The notes: generated by a model from the sequence alone, not told the origin. Positions 36,750 through 46,128 are shown, counted from the first letter of the stretch. The stretch: DNA of 64,000 nt from Taklimakanibacter lacteus (GCA_003576695.1 QOZQ01000004.1:186001-250000), one strand, 5' to 3'. Numbers and translations: made by a program.

Positions 36750-37845
36750 GACGAAATGGGTGCTGGCGGCGCTGGCCGTCTTCCTGGTGGCGCCGGCGCT
36801 CTATATCGGCGTCGGCTGCCGGGGCGATTCCGACATCGGCAGCACGGTGACGGAGCCGGTGATCGATCCCGAGACGCGCGCCAGGATCGACGGCGTGCCG
36901 AACTACCATTTTGCCGAGGAGAAGTCCTTCCTCACCTTCCCGGAATGGTACATCGTCTATACGGCGCAGGATTACGCCGGTTACATCGCCAAGGCCTATC
37001 CGAGCGGCTTCGGCTATTTCCGCTCGGCGGGCGAATTCTGGACGAGCTATTGCGCCGTCAACCGCTGGGTGATGCCGCGCTATGATTTCAATTTCGGCAC
37101 GCATGCGATGATCTATGTCATCGGCATCAGCCATACGGCCGAATATCTGCTGAAAGGCGTCTATGAGAACACGATCGGGCGCCTCAGCGAGGCCTTCGCG
37201 CCCACGCCGCCGACGCAGGAGGACCAGTTCGCGCAGAAATTCGCCTATGACTACGGCCAGTGGCTCAACACCATCCCCTGGTATGACTTCGCCTTTGGCG
37301 GGCGTCTCAGCGACCTGTGGGAGAACGTGCCGCGCTCCGGGCCCGGGCCGTTCCGCAAATGGGAGCGCCGGCTGTCGCTTTCGGCGGAGCTGGCGGTCAA
37401 GGCGTCCTATGGCTGGCTGATCAAGGGCGGCTCGGAGACGGTCTATGCGCCGGCCCAACTCGAAATCCATGCGCTGATGCGCGGCGTGCCGGTCGACACG
37501 GCGCCGATCGACCGGCGCATCGCGATCGTCCAAACCTTCCGGGACGGGAGCCAGCTGGTCAAACTGCCGCGCTACCAGCCTTTCACCGAGATCGTGCAGA
37601 AGCTTGGGGCCACCCCAGCCTCTTTTCTCGAGATCGGCGGCAACAGCAACATCCTGATCTCACTGACGGCTCCCGACGGCTGGGCGCCGCCAGGCGACTT
37701 CCCGCCGGTCCTGTTTGAGACGCGCAACCTGTCGGGCGCAGGCGGCAAACGCGTCGGCCTGGCCGTGCCGGTCACCTTGCTGCTCGATGTCATCCGCAAG
37801 ATCGGGCCTAGCGGGGCCGCGCTCGAGCATATTTATGACTACTAG
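36733..37845 (+). CDS. Hypothetical exported or membrane-anchored protein, second of three-gene unit
   Basis: 370 residues from ATG 36733. One N-terminal hydrophobic helix (about 8-27, ending GVGCRG, only a weak lipobox) and a mostly soluble remainder. Conserved-looking blocks are FAEEKSFLTFPEWYIVY near 58 and AKAYPSGFGYFRSAGEFW near 90. I do not recognise the family. Overlap with both neighbours (17 and 11 bp) implies tight coexpression. Confidence 0.7.
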   Translation: MAKLRKTKWVLAALAVFLVAPALYIGVGCRGDSDIGSTVTEPVIDPETRARIDGVPNYHFAEEKSFLTFPEWYIVYTAQDYAGYIAKAYPSGFGYFRSAGEFWTSYCAVNRWVMPRYDFNFGTHAMIYVIGISHTAEYLLKGVYENTIGRLSEAFAPTPPTQEDQFAQKFAYDYGQWLNTIPWYDFAFGGRLSDLWENVPRSGPGPFRKWERRLSLSAELAVKASYGWLIKGGSETVYAPAQLEIHALMRGVPVDTAPIDRRIAIVQTFRDGSQLVKLPRYQPFTEIVQKLGATPASFLEIGGNSNILISLTAPDGWAPPGDFPPVLFETRNLSGAGGKRVGLAVPVTLLLDVIRKIGPSGAALEHIYDY

Positions 37846-38161
37846 AGGCATCCGGCGCTTCGCCGCGGGCGCGGCGCTGGTGCTCCTGGCCTGGACGGCG
37901 ATCCTGGCGGGACTCGCCTTCGCCGTGCCGCCGGGCACGCCGCTGGCGGTCTTTGCGCCCGGCCATGCGATGGAGGCCGTGGCCGAGGCGGAAGGCTCCT
38001 TCGAAGGCTTCGGGCACAGCATCGCCGTGACCCGTTCAAGCGAGGAGGGCTTTGCCCGGCGGCTCTATGGCGCGGGCGCCTTTCTGGTCATCGATGCACG
38101 CGTGGTGATGTCCTGCCGCACCCTCTATGCGGGCGTGAGATCCGGCGCGAAAGCTTCATAG
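37835..38161 (+). CDS. Hypothetical small membrane-anchored protein, third of three-gene unit
   Basis: 108 residues from ATG 37835, overlapping the preceding stop by 11 bp. One N-terminal hydrophobic helix (about 8-30) and a short soluble part with FGHSIAVTRSSEEGFARRLY. No family recognised. The last 37 bp overlap the convergent oxidase gene, unusual enough that a later start or sequencing slip in either gene is worth noting. Confidence 0.6.
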   Translation: MTTRGIRRFAAGAALVLLAWTAILAGLAFAVPPGTPLAVFAPGHAMEAVAEAEGSFEGFGHSIAVTRSSEEGFARRLYGAGAFLVIDARVVMSCRTLYAGVRSGAKAS

Positions 38162-39699
38162 AAGCCATTGCTGAACAGGCCTTGCGGATCGAAGCGTCGC
38201 TTGGCGGCGAAGACATCGCGGATCATGGGATAGGCGCGCTCGAGCTGCAGGATGTCATAGTGGCGCTGATAGGGCAGGAAGAAGCGGCCGCCCTGCAGAT
38301 GCGCCAGGTCGACGAGGTCGCGGGTCAGGCCACGCATCTTGTCGATGCCCGCCTCATCCACCGTCTGGTTGACATAGAGGACCACCGAGAACGCCTCCTG
38401 CGGCGCATAGTTGAGCGCGATATCCTCCTGGTGGACGACGCGCACCGACGCATTGAGCAGCAATATCCCGTCCTTCGCCATGAGGTCGCGCATCCGGTCG
38501 ACGAAGGTGACCAGCTTGTCGCGCGGCACGAAATATTCGTGCAGGATGTCGGTCTCGTATTTCAGATTGTTGAAGAGATAGGGCACTGAATCATGCATCG
38601 GCTCGTTGCGCGAGACGAGGCAGGCTTCACCGGTCCGGGCGGCGATGTCGCTCACCGTGCAGGATTCGAAACGATGCTCGAGCTCCTTCTCGGCATACCA
38701 TTTCGCCGCGCTGAACAGCGCGCCCTGTTTCGACAGGTTGAAGATCAGCCGGCGCAGATCGGCCGAGCTCACTTCCGCCAAGGGCGGCAAAGCGAGATCC
38801 GGCACATCCTGGCGGTGATAGGTGTAAAGCAGCATCTCGCGCAGGAAGCTTGCCGGAGCGGTCGAGAGATGCCCGTAGAACAGGCCGATCGAAGGATCAG
38901 CCGCGATCTCCTCGGCAAAGATGCGGGGAAAGTCGGCGATGTCGATCAGGCGCCGCTCGGAGCGGTAGATATGGTTGTCGGCGATCTCGATCTCGGCCGT
39001 CAGGATGACGCCGAACAGGCCATAGCCGCCGACGACATGGCGATAGAGATCGGTGTTCTCGGTGCGGCTGGCGGTGACGACGCTGCCATCGGCCAGCATG
39101 ACGCGCAGGCGCCGCAGCGTGCGCTCGATGGCACCGACCTGGTGATCCATGCCATGGGCGTTGACCGAGATGGAGCCGCCGACGGTGAAGACATCGGAGG
39201 ACTGCATGGCTTTGACGGCGAAGCGCGGATGCAGGACGTTCTGGATGTCATGCCAGCGGGCGCCGCTCTCCACCGTCATGATGCGGGCTGCCGCATCGAC
39301 GCTGACCTTGTTGAAGCTGGTCATGTCGAGGACGATGCCGTCGCGGGCGAAGGCATGCCCGCCCATGGAATGGAGCGCGCCGGCCATCGACAGCTTCACG
39401 CCATTGGCGCGGGCGAAGGCGAGAGCGGCGGCGACGTCCTGCTCCGTCCTGACCGCGACGACGCCCTTGACCGGGGTGCGCGACAGGCAGCTCACATCAT
39501 TCACCGTGCCGCCGCGCAGCGACCAGGGCAGGCTGTCGTCCGCCGGCAGGCCGGGCATGTCCTTGCCCGCAATCACCGGACCGCAGTCCTTGGGACCGTC
39601 GGGCGGCGCCGCCAGCCCATAGGCCCGGTGGCCGGCCCAGGCGAGGCTCGCGAGGCCGATCGCGCCGACGGCCTTGCGGCGTGTGAACCATGTCGTCAT
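38125..39699 (-). CDS. FAD-linked oxidase (PCMH type) with twin-arginine signal
   Basis: 524 residues from ATG 39699. The N-terminus FTRRKAVGAIGLA is a Tat-type signal. The FAD-binding PCMH domain covers about 85-260, with AGALHSMGGHAF where the flavin is usually bound and SVNAHGMDHQVG as the second contact; the C-terminal part resembles D-arabinono-1,4-lactone/alditol oxidases. It probably oxidises a sugar alcohol or lactone in the periplasm. Substrate unknown. Confidence 0.82.
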   Translation of the reverse strand: MTTWFTRRKAVGAIGLASLAWAGHRAYGLAAPPDGPKDCGPVIAGKDMPGLPADDSLPWSLRGGTVNDVSCLSRTPVKGVVAVRTEQDVAAALAFARANGVKLSMAGALHSMGGHAFARDGIVLDMTSFNKVSVDAAARIMTVESGARWHDIQNVLHPRFAVKAMQSSDVFTVGGSISVNAHGMDHQVGAIERTLRRLRVMLADGSVVTASRTENTDLYRHVVGGYGLFGVILTAEIEIADNHIYRSERRLIDIADFPRIFAEEIAADPSIGLFYGHLSTAPASFLREMLLYTYHRQDVPDLALPPLAEVSSADLRRLIFNLSKQGALFSAAKWYAEKELEHRFESCTVSDIAARTGEACLVSRNEPMHDSVPYLFNNLKYETDILHEYFVPRDKLVTFVDRMRDLMAKDGILLLNASVRVVHQEDIALNYAPQEAFSVVLYVNQTVDEAGIDKMRGLTRDLVDLAHLQGGRFFLPYQRHYDILQLERAYPMIRDVFAAKRRFDPQGLFSNGFYEAFAPDLTPA

Positions 39700-39730
39700 G
39701 CCTGTCCCCCGATCATGCGCGCGGAACCTA

Positions 39731-39777
39731 GAGCAAATCCCGCCAAAGTTGAAGACTTTGGCGATAAGGATTTGCTC
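39731..39777. repeat. Palindromic repeat with nested arms
   Basis: Outer arms GAGCAAATCC/GGATTTGCTC and inner arms CGCCAAAG/CTTTGGCG form a long stem with a short asymmetric bulge. It lies upstream of both the oxidase (minus) and rlmJ (plus). Confidence 0.7.
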
Positions 39778-39784
39778 CAAGGTA

Positions 39785-39841
39785 TTGATTTTGGCGCGAA
39801 TCCTTTTCGGCGAAGTGATTCCACTTCGCCGGGATGCGCGC
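39785..39841. repeat. Second palindrome next to rlmJ
   Basis: A segment with CGGCGAAGTG/CACTTCGCCG arms around ATTC, inside a longer GCGCG...GCGCG context. Similar sequences are frequent between genes in Hyphomicrobiales, recalled rather than searched. Confidence 0.55.
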
Positions 39842-39878
39842 TAGCCCATTTGTGCCGCCTGGCCTAGAAGACCACAAC

Positions 39879-40748
39879 ATGAACTATCGCCATGTCTACC
39901 ACGCCGGAAATCATGCCGATGTCCTCAAGCATATCGTCATGCTGCGCGCCCTGTTGCATCTGAGGAAGAAGGACAAGCCGTTCCTCTTCCTCGATGCGCA
40001 TGCCGGCACCGGCCTTTATGCCTTGTGGGGCGATGAGGCGCTCAAGACCCTCGAATGGCAGGATGGCGTGGGCCGGTTCTATGATCCGTCCGGCCACGCC
40101 GTGCTCCTGGAGCCGGATTGCGAGGTCCTGATCGAGCCCTGGCGTCAGGCGATCGCGTCGGTCAATGCGGCCGGCCAGCCGCTCTCGCACTATCCGGGCT
40201 CGCCCGGCTTTGCGCTGCGGATTTTGCGTCGAAGCGATCGCCTCCTGCTCAATGAGCTGCATCCCGAAGACCACGGCAAGCTCGCCGGCTTCATTGGCGG
40301 CGACAAGCGCGTGACGGTGAGCGACGGCGATGCGGCCGTCGTGGTGAAAGCGCATCTGCCGCCGCCCGAACGGCGCGGCTTCATCCTGATCGATCCGCCC
40401 TATGAGCGCGAGGACGAGGCGCGCCGGGCGGTGCGGATGTTGCGTGACGGCCATCGGCGCTTTGCCACGGGCGCTTATGCTCTGTGGTATCCGGTGACGG
40501 GCGATGGCCTGTCGGACCTCATCGCTCAGGAAGTGCTGGCGCTCGCCTTGCCCAAGACGCTGAAAGCCGAGCTCCTGGTGCGCCGCGCCGTCAAGGATGG
40601 CGGGCTCGCCGGATCAGGTCTCATCCTTGTCAACCCACCCTGGCCAATTGCCGATGAGCTCGCGGTGCTGGGCCCCGCATTGCTCGAGCGGCTGCGCCAG
40701 ACCGAGGGCGCGCAATGGTCGCTCAACTGGCTCACGGATCAAGGGTAG
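39879..40748 (+). CDS. rlmJ: 23S rRNA (adenine(2030)-N6)-methyltransferase
   Basis: 289 residues from ATG 39879 (MNYRHVYHAGNHADVLKH), the standard RlmJ start. The motif DPPYE near residue 168 is the DPPY catalytic box of N6-adenine methyltransferases, and FLDAHAGTGLY near 36 binds S-adenosylmethionine. It methylates A2030 of 23S rRNA. Single gene. Confidence 0.95.
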   Translation: MNYRHVYHAGNHADVLKHIVMLRALLHLRKKDKPFLFLDAHAGTGLYALWGDEALKTLEWQDGVGRFYDPSGHAVLLEPDCEVLIEPWRQAIASVNAAGQPLSHYPGSPGFALRILRRSDRLLLNELHPEDHGKLAGFIGGDKRVTVSDGDAAVVVKAHLPPPERRGFILIDPPYEREDEARRAVRMLRDGHRRFATGAYALWYPVTGDGLSDLIAQEVLALALPKTLKAELLVRRAVKDGGLAGSGLILVNPPWPIADELAVLGPALLERLRQTEGAQWSLNWLTDQG

Positions 40749-40961
40749 TCCAGCACCGGCAATGTGAGCTTTGCCACAGCCGCCGTCCGGGGCCGCAGCT
40801 AAGATTCCCATCATGCGATGCGAACGGGATGACCTGCGCCGGCACATCCTGCCCGTATCCATTCAGGGAATAGGTGCCATCGCCTGCTCGTAACCGGGAC
40901 TCGGGTCGCGGCTTGACAGACCTGGGAATGGCGCGAGAATCGAAAGAGAGAGGGAAGAAAC

Positions 40962-41957
40962 TTGAGCTCACACCAACCCCGCGCGCTGCGGCCCCGCACG
41001 CTTTTGCCCGGAGACGGTCTGGCCTGCGCGCGTCTCATGCGCAAGGTCACCTCCCTCGATGACAAGCTCAACCGCAAGCTGCCCGAGGTCATGGAGAGGC
41101 TTCTCGATGAGGACCGTCTCATCGGCGGTCTGATCGAAGACTATGATGCGACGGGAGAAAGAACTGTCGTGGCGGCAACATTCTCGGGTTTTGTGACGCC
41201 GGAATTCCAGCAGCGCTATCTTGAAAAGCCCTGGCCCTGCCTTACCAACTGGCTTCTCATGCGCTGCCTCGAGGGCGAGACGGACATCTTCCTCGATCGT
41301 GCGACGCAGGCGCAGGGCAATCTCGGCCGCGGCCTCGATCTCGTGATGCTGGACTATATCCAGACGCCGATGGATTTCACCTCGGCCGAGGGGCGCCGCA
41401 TCATGACGGTGTTCTTTCCGTTCTTCCTGTCGATCCATCGCGGCTACAATCTCAATTCGATGTTCGTCGAGGCGGGATCGGTCTATGAGCAGATGGCGCT
41501 GAGCGCCGGCTTCCGCCTGTACAAGTCCCTCGATCTCGAGCGCGACCCGCCTTCCGAGCCCGTGCCGCCGTCCGCGCTCAAGACACGGGGTGTCTATTAT
41601 TTCCAGCGCGAGATGGTGGCCGACACGCCGCCCTCGACGCCGGTCTCGGCGGTCTTCACCTATCTGCCGCCGCGCTTCCGCTTCACCGCCGGCGAGCAGC
41701 GCATGCTGCTGCGCGCCATTGACGGTCTGACCGATGAGGAGATCGCGGGCACGCTCGATGTCTCACGCGACGCCGTCAAGCAGACCTGGCGGTCGATCTA
41801 CGACCATGTGATCCAGGTCATGCCCGACCTGGTCGAGCGCGGCCAGGTCGGCGCCAGCGCGGAAGGGGGCCGTGGCCAGGAAAAACGGCGGCGCATCGTG
41901 GCCTATGTGCGCGACAATGCGCAGGAACTCAGGCCGCATTATCTCCGCCGCGGCTGA
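40962..41957 (+). CDS. LuxR-type HTH regulator with unassigned N-terminal domain
   Basis: 331 residues from a TTG at 40962, with the purine-rich run GAGAGAGGGAAG upstream; an ATG at 41040 is the alternative. The C-terminal part FTAGEQRMLLRAIDGLTDEEIAGTLDVSRDAV is a LuxR/GerE-like helix-turn-helix followed by a basic tail. The N-terminal 200 residues are an unrecognised sensory domain with the segment FFLSIHRGYNLNSMFVEAG. No receiver Asp is seen. Target genes are unknown. Confidence 0.7.
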   Translation: MSSHQPRALRPRTLLPGDGLACARLMRKVTSLDDKLNRKLPEVMERLLDEDRLIGGLIEDYDATGERTVVAATFSGFVTPEFQQRYLEKPWPCLTNWLLMRCLEGETDIFLDRATQAQGNLGRGLDLVMLDYIQTPMDFTSAEGRRIMTVFFPFFLSIHRGYNLNSMFVEAGSVYEQMALSAGFRLYKSLDLERDPPSEPVPPSALKTRGVYYFQREMVADTPPSTPVSAVFTYLPPRFRFTAGEQRMLLRAIDGLTDEEIAGTLDVSRDAVKQTWRSIYDHVIQVMPDLVERGQVGASAEGGRGQEKRRRIVAYVRDNAQELRPHYLRRG

Positions 41958-42064
41958 TCCCCGGCACGATATCGGCGATCCTGATAAAGGAGCCCCTCAA
42001 ACCGGGCGTCGGAACCGGAATGAGGGGCAGGTGCCTCCGGAGAAAGACCAGAGGGTGGGGGAGT

Positions 42065-42478
42065 TCACGTCTCGCCGTCCCGGCTGGCCAGGAACTTCAC
42101 CGCCAGCACGCCGAGAGCCATCGCCAGGACAAAGACAACGACCATGAAAGCGGCGAGCGTCACAAGGCCGGCGCCTTGATAGGCCGAGACCGCGAGCCGG
42201 GCGCCTGGCCAGATCAGCCCGGCGGCGACGACGGCGAAGCAATAGAACGCGAGCTCCGTGAGAGAGGGCGATAAGAGCTCGCGTCCCATACCCAGTGCTC
42301 CGAAAAGCACGAGGGGAAGGGATAGGAAAGCGACAGCGGAGATGCTGTCGGGCTGAAGCTGGAGCAAGGCATGGGCCGTGGCCATCATCGCAGCGGCAAG
42401 CAGAAAGGCGACGAGGAAGCGCCCGCGGTAAACAGGGAGCCTTAAGGGCGGTCTGGATTGCGACAAACGGATCTGCAT
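42065..42478 (-). CDS. Small integral membrane protein
   Basis: 137 residues from ATG 42478 (MQIRLSQSR). About four hydrophobic helices cover residues 15-130, with a short charged C-terminus. No family recognised. A longer upstream start would run into a repeat-like part. Convergent with the LuxR-type gene. Confidence 0.6.
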   Translation of the reverse strand: MQIRLSQSRPPLRLPVYRGRFLVAFLLAAAMMATAHALLQLQPDSISAVAFLSLPLVLFGALGMGRELLSPSLTELAFYCFAVVAAGLIWPGARLAVSAYQGAGLVTLAAFMVVVFVLAMALGVLAVKFLASRDGET

Positions 42479-42649
42479 CGGCGTTTCCCAGCATGGCCAA
42501 GGCCGCCCGCCCGGACAAAATATCCAAATTCGGGCATGCACTTAGCCGAAATCCAAGGCATCTGAGGGTCGTCAGTGTGGCCAGACTGACGCCATCGCCG
42601 GAAGGTCACAATCCCCATTTTGGGGAGGCCAAACATTCCCTGGCGGTTC

Positions 42650-42683
42650 AAAGAAATAAGCGCCCAACCCATCGGTCGGGCGC
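42650..42683 (-). terminator. Probable terminator of the TPR gene
   Basis: On the minus strand a GCGCCC/GGGCGC stem with inner pairs (GACC/GGTT) is followed by TTATTTCTTTG, 22 bases after the TPR stop codon. Confidence 0.6.
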
Positions 42684-42704
42684 CCGATCCGCTTTGGCGC
42701 GGTC

Positions 42705-43229
42705 TCAGTTCACGCCGGTTTCGATGTGCTCGGCGAGCTCCAGATATTCCTCGCAGGTCGTGCCGCAGCGATTGGCGATCTCGGCCAGCTGCAACCTGGC
42801 CAGATCGACGCGGCCCGCGGCGACATAGCCCTCGCCCAGATATTCGCGGGCAAGGACGAAATTGGGATCAATCTCGATCGCCTTGTTGTAGTAGCCGAAA
42901 GCCTGATCGAGGCGGCCCGATTTGCGGTGGCTGTAGCCGATGTAGTTCAGGACGCGCGGGTCGTTCTGATTGCCGACGGCGGCGAGGACGGTCAACGCCC
43001 AGTCATATTCGCCTGCCTGCGCCAGAGCGCGGCCCTGCTGGTACAGCTGCTCGTCGGGCAGAACGCCGGAATGGGCCTTGACGCATTTCCCGTTCTTGAC
43101 GACTTCGCCCTTCTTGCATTTTGGCTTCGTACCGCTGTCGTCGCCATCGCCCATGGCATAGGCAGGGGCGAAGGATGCCGCGCCAATTGTCAAAGCCAGC
43201 AAGGTAGCCAAAGCGAGGTGAATTTTCAT
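42705..43229 (-). CDS. Exported TPR-repeat protein
   Basis: 174 residues from ATG 43229, which has GGAGG 8 bases upstream. A signal peptide (1-27, ending APAYA) is followed by a short Lys/Cys-rich stretch (KCKKGEVVKNGKCVK) and then two or three tetratricopeptide-like repeats, for example GYSHRKSGRLDQAFGYYNKA near residue 100. Such proteins scaffold periplasmic complexes. Partners unknown. Confidence 0.8.
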   Translation of the reverse strand: MKIHLALATLLALTIGAASFAPAYAMGDGDDSGTKPKCKKGEVVKNGKCVKAHSGVLPDEQLYQQGRALAQAGEYDWALTVLAAVGNQNDPRVLNYIGYSHRKSGRLDQAFGYYNKAIEIDPNFVLAREYLGEGYVAAGRVDLARLQLAEIANRCGTTCEEYLELAEHIETGVN

Positions 43230-43500
43230 GACCATTCCTCCAGGGACGAAATACAGCATTACTACGTTGGGCAGGCCAATTACATTCCCCTTGTGATGCT
43301 CGCGCGAATGTGACTGCGGCCGCCTTTTGCGCCTTCGCCAAGTTCCTGATTCCAGGGTGATTTGCCGCGCCGGCCACCGCTCATGCGGCCAACGGAAGCG
43401 TGAATGCGTGATGAAGCCGCCATTCAGGCGAGGCTCACGGGCTGTCTGCCATTCTCCCGCCATCGATCGGACACGATCACAAACCGTTGGAGGTCAAATC

Positions 43501-43911
43501 ATGACGAAGTTCCCGATGCCCAAGATTTCGCTTGCCGCATTCAGCGGCGTTGCCGTGCTCATGCTCGTCGCGTCGGCGGCCACCCCGGCCGATGCCGCGA
43601 TCGGCCGATCCAAGTTCCGGGCCACCCCGGAAGAGCTGCGCCGCCATTGCTGGCGGATCGATGAGACTTTCTGGATCAGCAAGCGCCGCTATGGCTGCGG
43701 CGACATTGCCTGCACCTCCGGCAAATGCCGTATCCTGGTGGTCGAAACTCCGCCCCCGCCGCCTCCGCCGCCGTCCACCGTGCCGATTCCGCGCCGGGGT
43801 GATGGCAGCAATGGCAAGGCCGACAATGGCGGCGACGGTGGTCATTCTGCCGGTGGTAAAAAGAGTGGCGGCAATGGCGGCTCGTCCGGCGCTGTCGGCG
43901 CTGCGAACTGA
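43501..43911 (+). CDS. Exported protein with polyproline and glycine-rich tail
   Basis: 136 residues from ATG 43501 (TTGGAGGTC upstream). A signal peptide ends DAA near residue 33; a small domain of about 45 residues contains RRHCWRIDETFWISKRRYGC with four cysteines; then eight consecutive prolines and a Gly/Ser/Asn-rich low-complexity tail. The small Cys domain may bind or crosslink; the tail looks disordered. No family recognised. Confidence 0.7.
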   Translation: MTKFPMPKISLAAFSGVAVLMLVASAATPADAAIGRSKFRATPEELRRHCWRIDETFWISKRRYGCGDIACTSGKCRILVVETPPPPPPPPSTVPIPRRGDGSNGKADNGGDGGHSAGGKKSGGNGGSSGAVGAAN

Positions 43912-43974
43912 TCCCAGTATCAGCAAATCTGCGAGTTGAGAGCTGGCCTCGGCGGCATGCCGGGGCCGGCGTTT

Positions 43975-44247
43975 TCACTTTGCCGTTCTGATATGGTCGA
44001 AGATCTTGGCCGCGAGCACGGCGAAGAACACCAGGATGACGACCGCGACCAGCACATGGTCGCCCGATGGCGTCATGCCGACGAGGTTCTTCGCCTCGCC
44101 CGCGAGAAAGCTCGCCCGGGATGGAACCGCGCTCACGATCATCAGCACGATGATCGCCGCGACGAGGCCAAGGGCGAAAACAGCCATGGCGAGATGCGTG
44201 CGTACCGCGAATTCGCGATAGCGATCGATGACGTGTCTTACCCGCAT
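43975..44247 (-). CDS. Small membrane protein with two helices
   Basis: 90 residues, hydrophobic segments at about 19-42 and 65-82, a positively charged N-terminus (MRVRHVIDRYREF) and a basic C-terminus. No family recognised. It converges on the exported protein gene at 43501. Confidence 0.6.
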   Translation of the reverse strand: MRVRHVIDRYREFAVRTHLAMAVFALGLVAAIIVLMIVSAVPSRASFLAGEAKNLVGMTPSGDHVLVAVVILVFFAVLAAKIFDHIRTAK

Positions 44248-44359
44248 TGCTTCGTCCAGTCCGGCCTGCTGCCTTGTTTGATGACGCTTATATGAGCAAG
44301 GTTTGTGCGCCCTTAATGCCGGGTCTGTGGCGAAACCAAGATATTCCGTTAACGGAGGA

Positions 44360-45532
44360 TTAAGCCGCGGCGGGATCGAAGTCGTATATCCAGGCCAGGC
44401 GATCGAGAAAGCCGGCCGGGTCGCTCAGCCGCAGCAGGGCATTGCGCACCACCCGCAGCGCGCCGCCCGCATGATACAGGCGGCCAAGCCGGCGCGAATC
44501 GCGGACAATCCGCGCGGTGCGCGGCTGGCGCAGTCTCTCATAGGCCAGGAACGCCGTGGCGATCGAATCGGCCTGCCGGGTGCAGCGCGACAGCACAACC
44601 GCATCTTCCAGCGCCATGGCGGCTCCCTGCGCCAGATAGGGCAGGGCGGCGTGGGCGGCGTCGCCGATGAGGGTCGCGCGGTTGCGCGACCAGCCCGCGC
44701 CTGGCGCGCGATCGGCTGCTGCCCATTTCAGCCAGGGCGAAGACACCGCCAGGATCTGGAACAGATCCTGGTCGACCCTGGTAAAATGCGCCATGACCTC
44801 CTGGCGGTCGGCCGGCGAGGACCAGCCCTGGTCCGTCCAGGCGCCGTTCACCGCCGCCACCACATTGAGCGCCGATCCGCCCCGCACCGGATAATGGACG
44901 ACATGGCCGTTGCGGCACAGCCATAGCGTCACGGCGGAGAGTTTCGCCGGCAGTGGCTGCTCGACGGGCGTCAGGGCCCGATAGAGGATATGGCGGTGAA
45001 GCTCAGGGCGGCTATCGCCGAGGAGATTTGCGCGGACGGCCGACCTTATGCCATCGGCGCCCAACAGGGCTTCGCCGCGCATGGCCCGGCCTCCCGCCGT
45101 GACCTCGACATAGCCACCCTTGTCGGCGGACTGCTCCACCCTTGCGCCGGTCACCATCTCGATGCCGGAATGGGCCGTTGCCCGCGCGATCAGGCCGGCC
45201 AGCAGGTCGGCCCGGTGGATGACCCGGTAGGGTTCGCCAAAGCGCCGCTCGAATTCGCCGCCCAGACGGATCTCCTGCAGGATGCGCCCGCTGCGGCCAT
45301 CGCGAATGACTATGGCGGAGGGAGCGAAGCTCGTCGGCGCAATGCTGTCCCAGGCATCCAGAAGCTTGAGCGCCCGGACGGCATTGGGACCGATCTGAAG
45401 GCCGGCGCCGACGGTTTCGAAAGCGTTTGCCTGCTCGAGGACCCGGCATTCGCGCCCGCTGCGCGCCAGGCCCAGGGCGCCGGCGATCCCGGCAATACCG
45501 CCGCCGGCGATGAGAATCGGATGAGCGGGCAT
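44360..45532 (-). CDS. FAD-dependent monooxygenase (salicylate hydroxylase-like)
   Basis: 390 residues. GxGxxG motif GGGIAGIAGALGLA near residue 9, the GADGIRSAVR motif near 157 and GDAAHAALPYLAQGAA near 283, all standard for class A flavin hydroxylases of aromatic compounds that use NAD(P)H and oxygen. Substrate not known. Divergent from the OsmC gene. Confidence 0.88.
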   Translation of the reverse strand: MPAHPILIAGGGIAGIAGALGLARSGRECRVLEQANAFETVGAGLQIGPNAVRALKLLDAWDSIAPTSFAPSAIVIRDGRSGRILQEIRLGGEFERRFGEPYRVIHRADLLAGLIARATAHSGIEMVTGARVEQSADKGGYVEVTAGGRAMRGEALLGADGIRSAVRANLLGDSRPELHRHILYRALTPVEQPLPAKLSAVTLWLCRNGHVVHYPVRGGSALNVVAAVNGAWTDQGWSSPADRQEVMAHFTRVDQDLFQILAVSSPWLKWAAADRAPGAGWSRNRATLIGDAAHAALPYLAQGAAMALEDAVVLSRCTRQADSIATAFLAYERLRQPRTARIVRDSRRLGRLYHAGGALRVVRNALLRLSDPAGFLDRLAWIYDFDPAAA

Positions 45533-45611
45533 GCGAACCCTTATCGCGGATCAATCGTGGCAAGCCAGTGGCGATGCCGTAATATTCACCGGACAGATGA
45601 TGGAGAAACAC

Positions 45612-46118
45612 ATGCAGGCAGACGAACTCAAGTCCCTCCAGGCCCCGCTCAAGGAGCTTTACCGGCAGGACAGCAAGGCGGCGCTCATCACCCTCACGGC
45701 CGAAGGGCGCATCGGGGAGGGCGTGACCTGCTCGGTTGCGACCGCCAGGGCGCTGGTGGAGGCGGGCCTGCATCCGGCCACCGGCGGCTCGGGCGTTCAT
45801 GCCTGCTCGGGCGACATGCTGCTCCAGGCGCTTGTGGCCTGCGCCGGGGTGACCCTCAATGCGGTTGCCACCGCCCTTGGCCTCGAAATCGGGCAAGCCA
45901 GCGTCCGGGCGGAAGGCGATCTCGATTTCCGCGGCACCCTCGGCGTCGCCAGGGATGCGCCGGTCGGCTTCCGCGATATCCGGCTGACCTTCGATATCGA
46001 GGGCAAGCTCGACGAGGAGCAGAAAGCGAGCCTGATCAAGCTCACCGAGCGCTATTGCGTGGTCTACCAGACCCTGCGCAGTCCGCCGCCCGTCGCAGTC
46101 GAGGCGCGCTGGGGATAG
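45612..46118 (+). CDS. OsmC-family protein
   Basis: 168 residues from ATG 45612 (GATGGAGAAACAC upstream; ATG 45600 and 45597 also in frame). The redox pair of OsmC/Ohr-like proteins is present as Cys in GVTCSV and in LVACAGVT, the second on the buried helix. These proteins reduce organic hydroperoxides or act in detoxification. The neighbouring flavin monooxygenase could generate such by-products, but this is only a thought from position. Confidence 0.86.
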   Translation: MQADELKSLQAPLKELYRQDSKAALITLTAEGRIGEGVTCSVATARALVEAGLHPATGGSGVHACSGDMLLQALVACAGVTLNAVATALGLEIGQASVRAEGDLDFRGTLGVARDAPVGFRDIRLTFDIEGKLDEEQKASLIKLTERYCVVYQTLRSPPPVAVEARWG

Positions 46119-46128
46119 GCACGCGAAT

